From: UMGS1601 sp964617585 | Lineage (GTDB): Bacteria; Bacillota; Clostridia; Oscillospirales; Ruminococcaceae | Length of the DNA: 64,000 nt | Reading direction: 5' to 3' | Assembly (NCBI GenBank): GCA_964617585.1 | Contig: CAZTXS010000007.1 | Location: 23,999-87,998 of the forward strand | Shown here: positions 1-7,773 of the stretch, in pieces | Layout: each line of letters starts with the position of its first letter | Position numbering within the stretch: the stretch's first letter is position 1 | Notes under the pieces: model-generated | Told to the model about the DNA's origin: nothing | Seen by the model: only the letters and a program-made list of their open reading frames with translations | Databases searched by the model: none | Program-made: the position numbers and the translations under genes

Positions 1-1444
1 CTGCCAAGATTAGGCCCTTGTCCGTAAAGAGCTTTCTGTAGTCATTATTGAACTCCCAACGGTGGCGGTGGCGTTCGCTTATCAAATCCTCATCATATGC
101 CAAATAACTTAAAGTTCCGTTTTTAAGCTTGCAGGGATAAAGTCCAAGGCGCATTGTTCCGCCCTTTTCGGTAATATCCTTCTGCTCGTCCATAATATCA
201 ATAACAGGGTGGTCGGTATTTATAAATTCAGAGGAATTTGCATTTTTCAGTCCCGCAACGTTTCTCGCAAACTCAATAACTGACATCTGCATACCAAGAC
301 ATATTCCGAACATAGGAATTTTATTTTCCCTTGCATAACGGATAGACTCTATCATGCCCTCGATTCCCCTGTCGCCGAAGCCGCCGGGAACTATAATTCC
401 GTCGCAGCCCTCAAGCTTGACTGCAACATTTGAGCTGTCAATGCCCTCCGACTGAATCCATTTTATTTTAACTTTAGCGCCGTTCTCAAAACCGGCATGT
501 CGAAGTGCTTCGGCAACGGAAAGATAAGCGTCCTCAAGCTCAACATATTTTCCGACCAGACCGATAGTTATGTCCTTGTCGGCCGCCTTCTGAACGGCAA
601 CCATGTTCTCCCATTCAACCAAATCAGGCTTTCTGTTTTCTATTCCGAGATGATAGCATACAGCGTCGGCGAGTCCCTCGTTCTCCAGCCACAAAGGCAC
701 TTCATAAAGCGAAGGAGCAGTCAGGTTCTGAATAACGTCCTCAGGTCTAACATTACAGAAAAGCGAAATTTTATTTTTCATATCGTCAGGAATCTCGTAT
801 TCGCTTCTAAGCACAAGAACAGACGGCTGAATACCGAGCGACAAAAGCTCTTTTACCGAGTGCTGAGTAGGCTTGCTTTTCAGTTCCTTAGAGCCTGATA
901 TGTAAGGCACAAGGGTAACGTGCAGGAACATAGAGTTTCCTCTGCCCACCTCAATACTTGCCTGTCTTAAAGCCTCTAAAAACGGAGTTGACTCAATATC
1001 TCCGACAGTTCCGCCGATTTCTGTAATGACAATATCCGAATTAGAATCCTTGCCTGCGCTGTAAAGTCTTTCTTTAATTTCATTAGTTATATGAGGAATA
1101 ACCTGAACAGTACCGCCGAGATAATCCCCGCGGCGTTCTTTGTTAAGAACGTTCCAATAAACCTTACCGGTGGTGACGTTAGAGTTCACAGACAAATTTT
1201 CATCTATAAATCTTTCATAGTGACCGAGGTCGAGATCGGTTTCCGTACCGTCGTCTGTAACAAAAACCTCGCCGTGCTGATAAGGCGACATTGTACCGGG
1301 GTCGACGTTTATATATGGATCAAACTTTTGAATAGTAACCTTATATCCCCTGTTTTTAAGAAGTCTGCCGAGCGACGCTGCCGTAATACCTTTTCCCAAA
1401 CCTGAAACCACTCCGCCGGTAACAAATACATATTTTGTTGGCAT
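1..1444 (-). CDS. pyrG: CTP synthase, C-terminus cut by window edge
   Basis: CTP synthase makes CTP from UTP, ATP and glutamine in the cytoplasm, the last step of de novo pyrimidine nucleotide synthesis. The N-terminus reads MPTKYVFVTGGVVSGLGKGI, the amidoligase ATP-binding loop. Further on are the glutamine amidotransferase signatures GGFGDRG and MFGICLGMQ with the Cys nucleophile. About 481 codons are inside the window; the last part of the amidotransferase domain lies beyond base 1. The start is uncertain. ATG at 1444 matches the usual family N-terminus, and an in-frame ATG at 1456 would add MKFI. A 7-bp hairpin (1455-1474) overlaps this region and an AGGAGG lies just upstream, so leader structure may affect initiation. 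A repeat element and a terminator-like hairpin lie further upstream. Family assignment is certain. Confidence 0.97.
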   Translation of the reverse strand, partial: MPTKYVFVTGGVVSGLGKGITAASLGRLLKNRGYKVTIQKFDPYINVDPGTMSPYQHGEVFVTDDGTETDLDLGHYERFIDENLSVNSNVTTGKVYWNVLNKERRGDYLGGTVQVIPHITNEIKERLYSAGKDSNSDIVITEIGGTVGDIESTPFLEALRQASIEVGRGNSMFLHVTLVPYISGSKELKSKPTQHSVKELLSLGIQPSVLVLRSEYEIPDDMKNKISLFCNVRPEDVIQNLTAPSLYEVPLWLENEGLADAVCYHLGIENRKPDLVEWENMVAVQKAADKDITIGLVGKYVELEDAYLSVAEALRHAGFENGAKVKIKWIQSEGIDSSNVAVKLEGCDGIIVPGGFGDRGIEGMIESIRYARENKIPMFGICLGMQMSVIEFARNVAGLKNANSSEFINTDHPVIDIMDEQKDITEKGGTMRLGLYPCKLKNGTLSYLAYDEDLISERHRHRWEFNNDYRKLFTDKGLILA

Positions 1445-1454
1445 AATAAACTTC

Positions 1455-1474
1455 ATGCTCCTTGACGGGAGCAT
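1455..1474 (-). promoter_or_regulatory. hairpin at the pyrG translation start
   Basis: A perfect 7-bp inverted repeat (ATGCTCC / GGAGCAT, 6-nt loop) lies between the AGGAGG at about 1476-1481 and the pyrG start, and takes in the upstream in-frame ATG. It could set which ATG is used, or modulate translation. This is structural evidence only; no function is shown. Confidence 0.4.
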
Positions 1475-1508
1475 TCCTCCTTTTGCTATGATTTTCTAAT
1501 TCGCTCAA

Positions 1509-1653
1509 TTCAATAAGGGCTTGCCCGTCATTCAATACGGCAAGGGTCGGCGCAGTGCCGACCGGCCGTTCAGTAGGGGATTGTATCCAGCTACTGAACG
1601 GGTAACGAAATCCGCCGCCTATAGAGGCGGTGGACATTTTGCCTTAGTTATAT
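1509..1653 (+). repeat. dispersed hairpin element, full-length copy 1
   Basis: Full copy of the family, with all parts in order. These are the AATAAGGGCTTGCCCGTC left module, stem GGTCGGC/GCCGACC, stem GTTCAGTAG/CTACTGAAC, stem CCGCCT/AGGCGG, and the right end CTTGCCTTAGTTATAT in slightly changed form. It lies upstream of pyrG in antisense orientation, with its left end about 54 nt from the ATG at 1456. Confidence 0.9.
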
Positions 1654-1723
1654 TATTCAATTAATATTCTAACAAATTTCGATTTAAATTGCAATAGTGT
1701 GTTTCTCTAAATTATTTTTAAAT

Positions 1724-1862
1724 TAAAAAAGGAAAGCTCTTTTAAAGCTTTCCATAAACAAACTTTAATAAATTAGCGCAATACGACGTCAAAAAGGGAT
1801 AACCCCTTTTTGACAACGCAATGCTCCCCGTCTATAATTTTAAGTGATCCCAAAAGGCTCCC
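1724..1862 (-). ncRNA. candidate small RNA or pyrG leader with terminator
   Basis: On the minus strand TTGCGG (1885-1890) and TATAAA (1863-1868), 16 nt apart, could start a transcript near 1856. It would contain a long imperfect hairpin at 1778-1824, whose inner 11 bp (GTCAAAAAGGG/CCCTTTTTGAC, 4-nt loop) are perfect. It ends in a typical intrinsic terminator: GGAAAGCT/AGCTTTCC followed by six T at about 1726-1753. Since pyrG lies downstream on the same strand, this may be a pyrG attenuator leader or an independent small RNA. No known riboswitch class was recognised. Confidence 0.45.
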
Positions 1863-1976
1863 TTTATACTTTAAGCGTTAAAAGCCGCAAAAAGTTTCAT
1901 GGTTTTATATTTTTTGTACAAATGCACAAAAACAGATAAAATATTCTATGCAAATTGATAATAAAAGTTATATTTA

Positions 1977-2005
1977 TTGAAGAAAGTTAAAAATTATGGT
2001 ATAAT
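1977..2005 (+). promoter_or_regulatory. sigma-A promoter of the prepilin peptidase gene
   Basis: TTGAAG and TATAAT are separated by exactly 17 nt, 32 nt upstream of the chosen ATG. The -10 box is a perfect consensus. Confidence 0.7.
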
Positions 2006-2036
2006 AAATATATATTTTTAACGGGAGTTGAAACAA

Positions 2037-2816
2037 ATGGCAGTTTATTTTTGTTATATGGCTGTATATTTTATAATTTTTATCTTCGGTGCTTGTATCG
2101 GAAGCTTTTTAAACGTCTGTATAATTAGGCTTCCGTCCGACGAATCTATTGTCAAAAGCTCTTCTCACTGTATGACCTGCGGCGAGAAAATAAAAAAGCG
2201 GGATTTAATCCCTATACTTAGCTGGTGCGTTCTGAAGGGCAAATGCAGAAGCTGTGGAGCTGACATAAGTCCTCGTTACACTGTTATCGAGCTTTTAAAC
2301 GCCGTGCTTTACGTTATTACCTTCACAGTATTCGGTTTTTCAAGCAATCCGTTTCTTCCCGCTGTTATCTGCCTGCTTCTAAGCTGTCTTATAATAGTAT
2401 TCTTTATGGATCTTGATACTCAGACAATTAATACCGGAGTTCTTATAGCAATCGCCGTTTTAGGAGTTGCAAGATTCTTTTTAGTCGGGGATTTATCCTG
2501 GCAGAGCCATCTGATAGGAGCGTTTTGCATATCCATACCGTTTCTGATTATAGTTTTAGCATCTCGTGAACGAGCAATGGGACTGGGAGATGCAATACTA
2601 ATGTTCTCCGCAGGGTTGGTTCTGGGAGTCAAAGCTATCATAATCGCCGCATTTATAGGACTTATTTTAGGCTGTGTTGCCGGACTTATTCAAAAGCGCC
2701 GAACAGGAAGCAATAAATTCGCTTTCGGACCTTGGCTGTCTGTCGGAATCGCAATAAGCGCTTTCTTCGGTACACAGCTTGCAGACTTATATCTGACCGT
2801 TTCGGGGATTAAATAA
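2037..2816 (+). CDS. prepilin leader peptidase (A24 family)
   Basis: Membrane aspartic protease that removes the leader peptide of type IV pilin-like proteins and usually N-methylates them. The cytoplasmic loop near the N-terminus carries two CxxC pairs (CMTC and CRSC), typical of the bifunctional PilD/ComC form. The catalytic aspartates are in FMDLDTQTI and in the GLGD motif (AMGLGDAIL). About eight hydrophobic segments are visible. The start is set at ATG 2037, with GGGAG 9 nt upstream; the in-frame TTG at 2028 directly abuts that ribosome binding site and is unlikely. No pilin genes lie nearby, so the substrates are encoded elsewhere. It is monocistronic and followed by a bidirectional terminator. 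Family is confident; comC or pilD naming is left open. Confidence 0.93.
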   Translation: MAVYFCYMAVYFIIFIFGACIGSFLNVCIIRLPSDESIVKSSSHCMTCGEKIKKRDLIPILSWCVLKGKCRSCGADISPRYTVIELLNAVLYVITFTVFGFSSNPFLPAVICLLLSCLIIVFFMDLDTQTINTGVLIAIAVLGVARFFLVGDLSWQSHLIGAFCISIPFLIIVLASRERAMGLGDAILMFSAGLVLGVKAIIIAAFIGLILGCVAGLIQKRRTGSNKFAFGPWLSVGIAISAFFGTQLADLYLTVSGIK

Positions 2817-2865
2817 ATTACATAACAAAAAGTCCGCTTAATTATTAAGTGAATTCAGCTTATCG

Positions 2866-2902
2866 AAAAAACTCGCAAATCAATATAGATTTACGAGTTT
2901 TT
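2866..2902. terminator. bidirectional intrinsic terminator
   Basis: AAAAACTCG/CGAGTTTTT arms with A- and T-runs on both sides, between the convergent prepilin peptidase and proA genes. It can serve both strands. Confidence 0.75.
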
Positions 2903-2983
2903 ATCTTGATGCGTTCCGCAGTTCCACAAACTATCCTTTTTTACAAACTTTTCAAAGGCGGAGTGAATCCAACGTCACGTTGG

Positions 2984-4255
2984 CTATTCTCTTATCTGTC
3001 CGTCGCCGTTAATTAAATACTTTGTGGTTGTCAGTTCTTTAAGTCCCATAGGACCTCTTGCATGAAGCTTCTGAGTTGAAATTCCTATTTCGGCGCCCAG
3101 ACCGAACTCCTCACCGTCGGTGAAGCGTGTTGAACAGTTTACATAAACCGCCGAAGAATCTATCTGCCTCTGAAACTCCTCGGCTGAGAAAAGACTTTCG
3201 GTAACTATACACTCCGAATGTCCGGTTGAATATCTGTCTATATGTTCAATAGCCTGCGACAAATCGTCAACCACCCGAACAGCGATTATGTAATCGAGAA
3301 ACTCTTTTTCATAATCATCCTCAGTTGCCGGAACAACGTCATTTCCGAGTATCATTCGGGTCATCCGGCAGCCTCTTATCTCAACATTTTTTTCATCCAA
3401 ACGGCTTTTGAGAACAGGTAGAAACTCCTCCGCAATATTTCTGTGAACAAGACAGGTTTCAATAGCATTGCATACGCTCGGACGTGAACATTTTCCGTTA
3501 TATACAATATCAGCCGCCATTCTCAAATCCGCAGAATCATCAACATACACATGGCAGTTACCGACTCCCGTCTGAATAACAGGCACCGTAGCATTCTCAA
3601 TAACTGCATTTATAAGTCCGCTGCCGCCCCTTGGAACTAAAACGTCGATATATTTATTAAGCTTCATCATTTCCATAACGACTTCTCTTGAAGTATCGGG
3701 AACTATCTGGATTATGTTTTCATCAAGACCTGTCTTGGCAACAGCCTCACGCATGATTTCGGCAAGAATTCTGTTTGAGTTTACAGCTTCTTTTCCGCCC
3801 CTGAGAATAACTGCGTTGCCGCTTTTTAAGCATAAAGCCGCAGCGTCAACAGTAACATTAGGACGCGACTCATAAATAATTCCGACAACTCCTAAAGGAA
3901 CGCTCACCTTCTGGATTTTCATACCGTTCGGGCGAACCGAACCGCTTTGAACCACACCTACAGGATCCTCTAAATTTGTGAGATTGACGCAGGCTTTTGA
4001 TATTCCCAAAATCCTGCTTTCAGTTAATGTCAGCCTGTCTATCATTGCGTCCGACATTCCGTTTTCACGAGCTTTTTGGATATCTACAGCGTTTTCTTCA
4101 ATAATTTTTTCCATCGAGCGCTCTAAAGCATATGAAATTTCAAGCAGAGCGTCATTTTTCTGTACTGTGGTTGCCGACGCTATGCTTTTCTTTGCGATAT
4201 TTGCTTTTTTACCCAGTCTCTCAATCAGGCTTTCAAATTCTATAAAGTTATTCAT
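2984..4255 (-). CDS. proA: gamma-glutamyl phosphate reductase
   Basis: NADPH-dependent reduction of gamma-glutamyl phosphate to glutamate semialdehyde, the second step of proline synthesis in the cytoplasm. The 423-residue length is normal for ProA. The aldehyde-dehydrogenase fold motifs are visible: the early YESRPNVT, the SGNAVILRGG cofactor segment, and the catalytic Cys in NGKCSRPSVCNA near residue 260. The gene lies 19 nt downstream of proB, so the two are almost certainly cotranscribed and their products act in sequence, shielding the labile acyl phosphate. ATG at 4255 has GAGAGGG upstream. Nothing is missing. Confidence 0.98.
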   Translation of the reverse strand: MNNFIEFESLIERLGKKANIAKKSIASATTVQKNDALLEISYALERSMEKIIEENAVDIQKARENGMSDAMIDRLTLTESRILGISKACVNLTNLEDPVGVVQSGSVRPNGMKIQKVSVPLGVVGIIYESRPNVTVDAAALCLKSGNAVILRGGKEAVNSNRILAEIMREAVAKTGLDENIIQIVPDTSREVVMEMMKLNKYIDVLVPRGGSGLINAVIENATVPVIQTGVGNCHVYVDDSADLRMAADIVYNGKCSRPSVCNAIETCLVHRNIAEEFLPVLKSRLDEKNVEIRGCRMTRMILGNDVVPATEDDYEKEFLDYIIAVRVVDDLSQAIEHIDRYSTGHSECIVTESLFSAEEFQRQIDSSAVYVNCSTRFTDGEEFGLGAEIGISTQKLHARGPMGLKELTTTKYLINGDGQIRE

Positions 4256-4274
4256 GACGTTCCCTCTCTTTTAG

Positions 4275-5066
4275 TTATTGTTTAGCCACAAATCTTGTGC
4301 CTACCTGCTCTCCGTCAAATAAGTTGTATAGCTTTTCAGGGGTTCTTCCATTCATGATAACCGTATCTATCCCTGACTGAGCAGCAATTTCAGCCGCTTT
4401 TATTTTAGTTGTCATGCCGCCCTTTCCGAGGTTAGAACCTGCTCCCCCCGCAGCAGATTTTATGCTGCTGTCTATGTTTTTGACTATCGGTATGAGCCTT
4501 GCGTTTTGTTTTTCAATAGGATTTCCATCAAACAATCCGTCAATATCCGAAAGTATAACTAAAGCATCTGCTTTTGCAACAGAAGCTATTGTTGCCGCCA
4601 ATGAGTCGTTCTCTCCCATTTCAAGCTCCAGCTCATCAATTGCTACAGTGTCGTTTTCATTTACAATCGGTATAACTCCCTGCTCCAACAGCTTGTTCAC
4701 CGCATTTACTACGTTTGACTTTCTTTCCTCCAGAAAAATATACTTTGTCAGAAGAAGCTGAGCCACAACGATATTATACTCGCCGAACATCTTGTCGTAC
4801 ATATACATAAGCTCGCACTGTCCTACTGCGGCAAGAGCCTGCTTTGACGGAGTGTCTGACGGTTTTTTAACATATCCGAGCTTTCCCATTCCAAGCCCCA
4901 TTGCTCCGCTTGAAACTAATATAATCTCTTTGCCTGCGTTCGCCAAATCAGCAAGAATCTTAACAAGCCTTTCAACACGTCTTATATTAAGCTTTCCTGT
5001 CTTATGTGCAAGAGTTGAAGTACCAACCTTAACAACAACTCTTTTTGCGTCTTTAAAATTTTTCAT
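4275..5066 (-). CDS. proB: glutamate 5-kinase, short form without PUA domain
   Basis: Phosphorylates glutamate to gamma-glutamyl phosphate, the first committed step of proline synthesis. The amino-acid-kinase fold is clear: KVGTSTLA at the N-terminus, VSSGAMGLGMGKLG, the substrate motif VNENDTVA, and GKGGMTTKIKAA towards the end. At 263 residues it consists of the kinase domain only. The C-terminal PUA domain of E. coli ProB (367 residues) is absent, a form known from other bacteria. Proline feedback sensitivity cannot be judged from sequence. It lies in an operon with proA downstream and the dehydrogenase upstream. Confidence 0.97.
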   Translation of the reverse strand: MKNFKDAKRVVVKVGTSTLAHKTGKLNIRRVERLVKILADLANAGKEIILVSSGAMGLGMGKLGYVKKPSDTPSKQALAAVGQCELMYMYDKMFGEYNIVVAQLLLTKYIFLEERKSNVVNAVNKLLEQGVIPIVNENDTVAIDELELEMGENDSLAATIASVAKADALVILSDIDGLFDGNPIEKQNARLIPIVKNIDSSIKSAAGGAGSNLGKGGMTTKIKAAEIAAQSGIDTVIMNGRTPEKLYNLFDGEQVGTRFVAKQ

Positions 5067-5090
5067 TTTACTTCCCTTTTATTAAAAAAA

Positions 5091-6083
5091 TTATTTATTA
5101 ACCTGATTTATAGGTTTCCCGTCCAAATAAGCCTTTAGATTCTCTGCAACAGCATTAACAAGACGTTCTCTCGTTTGCTTAGGCGCCCACGCTATATGCG
5201 GCGTAATTGTTATGTTTTCAGCCTTTCTGAGCGGACAATCCTCTCTCATCGGCTCATCGGTAATTACATCCAGGCTTGCGTGAGCTATAATGCCGCCGTT
5301 TAAAGCGTCGGTTAAATCCCGTTCGTTTATTACTCCGCCTCTCGAAGTGTTTACAAGAAGCGCCGTATTTTTCATAAGCGAAAGCGTCTTTTTATTAATA
5401 AGCTCTTTTGTTTCTTCGTTGAGAGGACAATGTAAGGTTACAATATCCGAACGGCTAAGAAGCTCTTTAAGACTGCAAAACTCTAAATCATCGTTATTTA
5501 TATTATTGTCCTTTTTAAATTCCTCAACCTTTGAAGCGGTTCTTGTAAAAACCGAAACCTTCATACCGAAAGCAAGACTGAGCTTTGCAACCTGACGTCC
5601 TATGTCACCGAAACCGACTATGCCGATCCTCAAACCGCTTATTTCAAAAATAGGTATGTAGAAATATGAAAAAAGCTTGTAATTTACCCAATCCCCGTTG
5701 TCAACAGTTTCAGAATAATCTGAAACTCGGTTAAAATAATCAAGTATCAACGCAAACGTATGCTGTGCAACCGATTTAGTCGAATATGCAGGAACATTGC
5801 ATACAACAGCTCCATGATGCTTTGCAGCTTCAATATCAACATTATTATAGCCTGTTGCAAAAAGACCTATATACTTTAAATTCGGACAGGCTTCAAAAAC
5901 CTCCTTGGTTATCATGCACTTGTTGCATATAACCCCGTCGCAGCCGCCAATTCTTTCTACTATCTCATCAGGCGAAGTATAACCGTATACAACAGTATCT
6001 GCCAGAGATGTTATCTCCTCAAGAGAAATATCGTTTTTTGATACCGTTTCTGAATCAAGTATGCATAATTTCATTTTACTCAT
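5091..6083 (-). CDS. D-isomer-specific 2-hydroxyacid dehydrogenase
   Basis: NAD(P)-dependent oxidoreductase of the D-2-hydroxyacid dehydrogenase family (330 residues), acting on a small 2-keto or 2-hydroxy acid such as hydroxypyruvate/glycerate. The Rossmann fingerprint GIVGFGDIGRQVAKL is near residue 155. The catalytic Arg is in NTSRGGVI, Glu in the DVITDEP stretch and His in ITPHIAW, the usual Arg-Glu-His set. A glycerate dehydrogenase is the closest fit by overall layout, but substrate cannot be fixed from sequence. It overlaps the upstream membrane-protein gene by 8 nt and precedes proB, so it is in the proBA operon, though no direct link to proline is known. Confidence 0.92.
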   Translation of the reverse strand: MSKMKLCILDSETVSKNDISLEEITSLADTVVYGYTSPDEIVERIGGCDGVICNKCMITKEVFEACPNLKYIGLFATGYNNVDIEAAKHHGAVVCNVPAYSTKSVAQHTFALILDYFNRVSDYSETVDNGDWVNYKLFSYFYIPIFEISGLRIGIVGFGDIGRQVAKLSLAFGMKVSVFTRTASKVEEFKKDNNINNDDLEFCSLKELLSRSDIVTLHCPLNEETKELINKKTLSLMKNTALLVNTSRGGVINERDLTDALNGGIIAHASLDVITDEPMREDCPLRKAENITITPHIAWAPKQTRERLVNAVAENLKAYLDGKPINQVNK

Positions 6084-6498
6084 TGCCGTCTAACTCGTTA
6101 AACTCGCTGTCGAACGCATTATCTAAAATCTCTTTTTCAGATATTTCTTCTTTCTTTTCACGTTCCTTCTGCTGACGAATCATGTCGGCTTTTTCTTTTC
6201 TCTTACGGCGAGCAGACGTTTTGTTATTTATATAATTCAAAACTATATCAATTATACAGCCTAAAATCAGCAATAATTCTACAATTTCAAGTATCAAAAT
6301 GAACTTTTCATTTTCATATGCAAAATGCGTCGAAAGCGTAGCGTCAACCGCTAATGCCGCCAAAAGATAACTCACTCTGTTCTTTCTGAAAAACTGTACC
6401 AAAAAAACTACTGTAGCAAATATGCATAATGCCAAATGAATACCGAACGGCAAAGGTGTATACACGTTCTGCAATCCTACCTGCTCTGTAAATATCAT
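6076..6498 (-). CDS. small membrane protein of unknown function
   Basis: 140-residue protein that I do not recognise. It has three or four hydrophobic segments in the first 95 residues (LALCIFATVVFLVQFF; LAALAVDATLSTHF; ILILEIVELLLILGCIIDIVL). A highly charged, Lys/Glu-rich cytoplasmic tail follows (RRKRKEKADMIRQQKEREKK), probably a coiled coil. It is the first gene of the operon leading to proB-proA, and its end overlaps the dehydrogenase start by 8 nt. A consensus promoter lies about 80 nt upstream. Confidence 0.8.
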   Translation of the reverse strand: MIFTEQVGLQNVYTPLPFGIHLALCIFATVVFLVQFFRKNRVSYLLAALAVDATLSTHFAYENEKFILILEIVELLLILGCIIDIVLNYINNKTSARRKRKEKADMIRQQKEREKKEEISEKEILDNAFDSEFNELDGNE

Positions 6499-6576
6499 TA
6501 TAAAATCTCCTTCAAATCAGCCTTATTAACAGTTTAATTAGATGAAATCTTTAATTCTGTATTAAACGTTTAATTC

Positions 6577-6605
6577 ATTATAATATATAAATTTATGGAT
6601 TGCAA
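6577..6605 (-). promoter_or_regulatory. sigma-A promoter of the proBA operon
   Basis: On the minus strand TTGCAA (6600-6605) and TATAAT (6577-6582) are separated by 17 nt, upstream of the membrane protein-dehydrogenase-proB-proA operon. Confidence 0.7.
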
Positions 6606-6684
6606 GCAAATGCAATCTATTTTAAGTTAATTTTTACATATTCTTTATTTTCGCCGTCCCCTATCCGAAACGTTTCTGTATAAA

Positions 6685-6720
6685 ACGCCCTCCGTCGCTG
6701 ATTAATGCGCCGGAGGGCGT
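6685..6720. repeat. 10-bp inverted repeat with 16-nt loop
   Basis: ACGCCCTCCG and CGGAGGGCGT are perfect 10-bp arms. Read on the minus strand the hairpin is followed by TTTTATA and could be a weak terminator. No gene adjoins it, and 6600-6900 otherwise holds only this and a repeat copy. Confidence 0.45.
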
Positions 6721-6785
6721 ACTCGCACCTTTCTTACGAACACAGATTTAATGATATTTTTATCTATGTTTATTAGATATAATAT

Positions 6786-6872
6786 CATTCGACACGGCAA
6801 GGGTAGGCATTGCCGACCGGGTAATGGAATCCGCCGCTTATAGAGGCGGAGGACGTCTTGCCTAAGTTATAT
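6786..6872 (+). repeat. dispersed hairpin element, copy 2 (left module and third hairpin missing)
   Basis: Starts near the CGGCAAGGGT segment and keeps stem GGTAGGC/GCCGACC, then passes straight to the GGGTAATGGAATCCGCC segment and the right end. The GTTCAGTAG stem is cleanly absent, as in the copy at 39049. Confidence 0.85.
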
Positions 6873-6943
6873 GTTTGATTTCAAGCGCTTATATATGTCG
6901 AAATTTGATGAAAAATATATGTCTTAATTTTTTCTCAAAGCAC

Positions 6944-7006
6944 TTGACAATTTAAAGCTTATGTGGTATATTAATAATTGAAAAATCACATTCTTTCATG
7001 TATAAT
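6944..7006 (+). promoter_or_regulatory. two tandem sigma-A promoters
   Basis: P1 is TTGACA (6944-6949), 17 nt, TATATT (6967-6972). P2 is TTGAAA (6978-6983), 17 nt, TATAAT (7001-7006). Both read plus, into a region with no protein gene before the leuA leader. Confidence 0.7.
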
Positions 7007-7047
7007 ATTAGGCTTTAGCCCTGTACGATTCCCGTGCAGGGCTTTTG
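6979..7047 (+). ncRNA. candidate small RNA
   Basis: Two promoters point at a strong hairpin at 7017-7043 (AGCCCTGTACG/CGTGCAGGGCT, 11 bp with one wobble, 5-nt loop) followed by TTTT. A transcript of about 35-70 nt is predicted. The only open frame is a six-codon ATG frame. A second hairpin with a T-run follows at 7054-7090. The RNA matches no class I recognise. Its independent promoters and terminator favour a small regulatory RNA, but expression is unproven. Confidence 0.45.
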
Positions 7048-7053
7048 CTGTAT

Positions 7054-7090
7054 AAAAAAACAAAGTCCCGAAAAATAGGGGCTTTGTTTT
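7054..7090. terminator. bidirectional intrinsic terminator
   Basis: AAACAAAG and CTTTGTTT flank paired CCC/GGG segments, giving a hairpin with A-run and T-run on opposite sides. It would stop read-through from the candidate small RNA on plus and from the tRNA genes on minus. Confidence 0.65.
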
Positions 7091-7127
7091 ACATTAATTT
7101 TGAATAAAATCGTGTAAAAAACGTGTA

Positions 7128-7159
7128 CGATAAAAAATACCGCCCTATTTTAGGGCGGT
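7128..7159 (-). terminator. terminator of the tRNA-Tyr transcript
   Basis: CCGCCCTA/TAGGGCGG hairpin followed on the minus strand by TATTTTTT, directly downstream of tRNA-Tyr. Confidence 0.75.
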
Positions 7160-7169
7160 ATTGCGTTTT

Positions 7170-7254
7170 TGGTGGAAGAGGGTGGATTCGAACCACCGAA
7201 GCATAAAGCAACAGATTTACAGTCTGCCCCCTTTGGCCACTCGGGAACTCTTCC
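7170..7254 (-). tRNA. tRNA-Tyr (anticodon GTA)
   Basis: 85 nt including an encoded CCA. The acceptor stem GGAAGAG/CTCTTCC, anticodon loop CTGTAAA with GTA, a long class II variable arm typical of bacterial tRNA-Tyr, and T-arm GGTTCGAATCC are all visible. It is the last of three tRNA genes on this strand. Confidence 0.96.
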
Positions 7255-7285
7255 GTATTAACTTAAATATTAATATTAATGAATA

Positions 7286-7314
7286 ATATCACAAAATGGA
7301 GCTGGTGGACGGAC
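7286..7314. repeat. 29-bp direct repeat of the tRNA-Thr 3' end, outer copy
   Basis: Perfectly identical to 7470-7498. It comprises the last 18 nt of tRNA-Thr (including CCA) plus 11 nt of 3' flank. The 155 bp between the copies encode nothing recognisable, but carry a 12-nt GGGTTCGAGTCC (7411-7422) on the opposite strand to the same T-arm sequence in tRNA-Thr. It resembles a target-site duplication left by integration and excision at a tRNA gene. Confidence 0.8.
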
Positions 7315-7469
7315 AACGCTATGCATCTGCGTCTTGCTCCTAAAGTCGCTGCGACCAAAAAGCTAAAAGCTTGACACTGTCAACCTTTATTAACGCTTTT
7401 TGCCCTCTCAGGGTTCGAGTCCTTACTTTAAGTTATATAAAATAAAACTTTTAAACTCTGAGCGACTTC

Positions 7470-7498
7470 ATATCACAAAATGGAGCTGGTGGACGGAC
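7470..7498. repeat. 29-bp direct repeat of the tRNA-Thr 3' end, inner copy
   Basis: The copy that forms the real 3' end of tRNA-Thr; see 7286-7314. Confidence 0.8.
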
Positions 7499-7556
7499 TC
7501 GAACCCCCGACCTGCTGATTACAAATCAGCTGCTCTACCAACTGAGCTACACCAGC
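7481..7556 (-). tRNA. tRNA-Thr (anticodon TGT)
   Basis: 76 nt with encoded CCA. Acceptor GCTGGTG/CACCAGC, D-arm AGCTCAGTTGGTAGAGC, anticodon stem GCTGA/TCAGC with loop TTTGTAA, and T-arm GGGGGTTCGAGTCC. Confidence 0.96.
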
Positions 7557-7696
7557 TTAAATAACGCAAGGTTGATTATAACATAGTCTAAACAAGTTGT
7601 CAAGACATTAAATACAAAAAATACCTGATTTTTTTACTACCAGCAATTAATTTAATAAAAGTTAAAATGTAAAACTAGATGCAACGTCACCGTTGC

Positions 7697-7773
7697 TGGT
7701 CGGGATGACAGGACTTGAACCTGCGGCATCTTGGTCCCAAACCAAGCACTCTACCAAACTGAGTTACATCCCG
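7697..7773 (-). tRNA. tRNA-Pro (anticodon TGG)
   Basis: 77 nt with encoded CCA. Acceptor CGGGATG/CATCCCG, anticodon stem CTTGG/CCAAG with loop TTTGGGA, and T-arm AGGTTCAAGTCCT. It is the first tRNA of the minus-strand cluster. Confidence 0.96.

Noticed and set aside
1356..1637. Open frames running through repeat copies (also 18565-18756 and 47035-47238)
   Set aside because: Two of the repeats translate to similar peptides (FNKGLPVIQ-like), but the frame is closed by stops in full copies such as 28982 and changes with the deletions, so the element is not coding.
1509..1653. Terminal inverted repeats of a classical MITE in the dispersed element
   Set aside because: The ends share only a loose TAAGGC-like string and flanking target duplications are not evident, so a standard DDE-transposon MITE is not supported.
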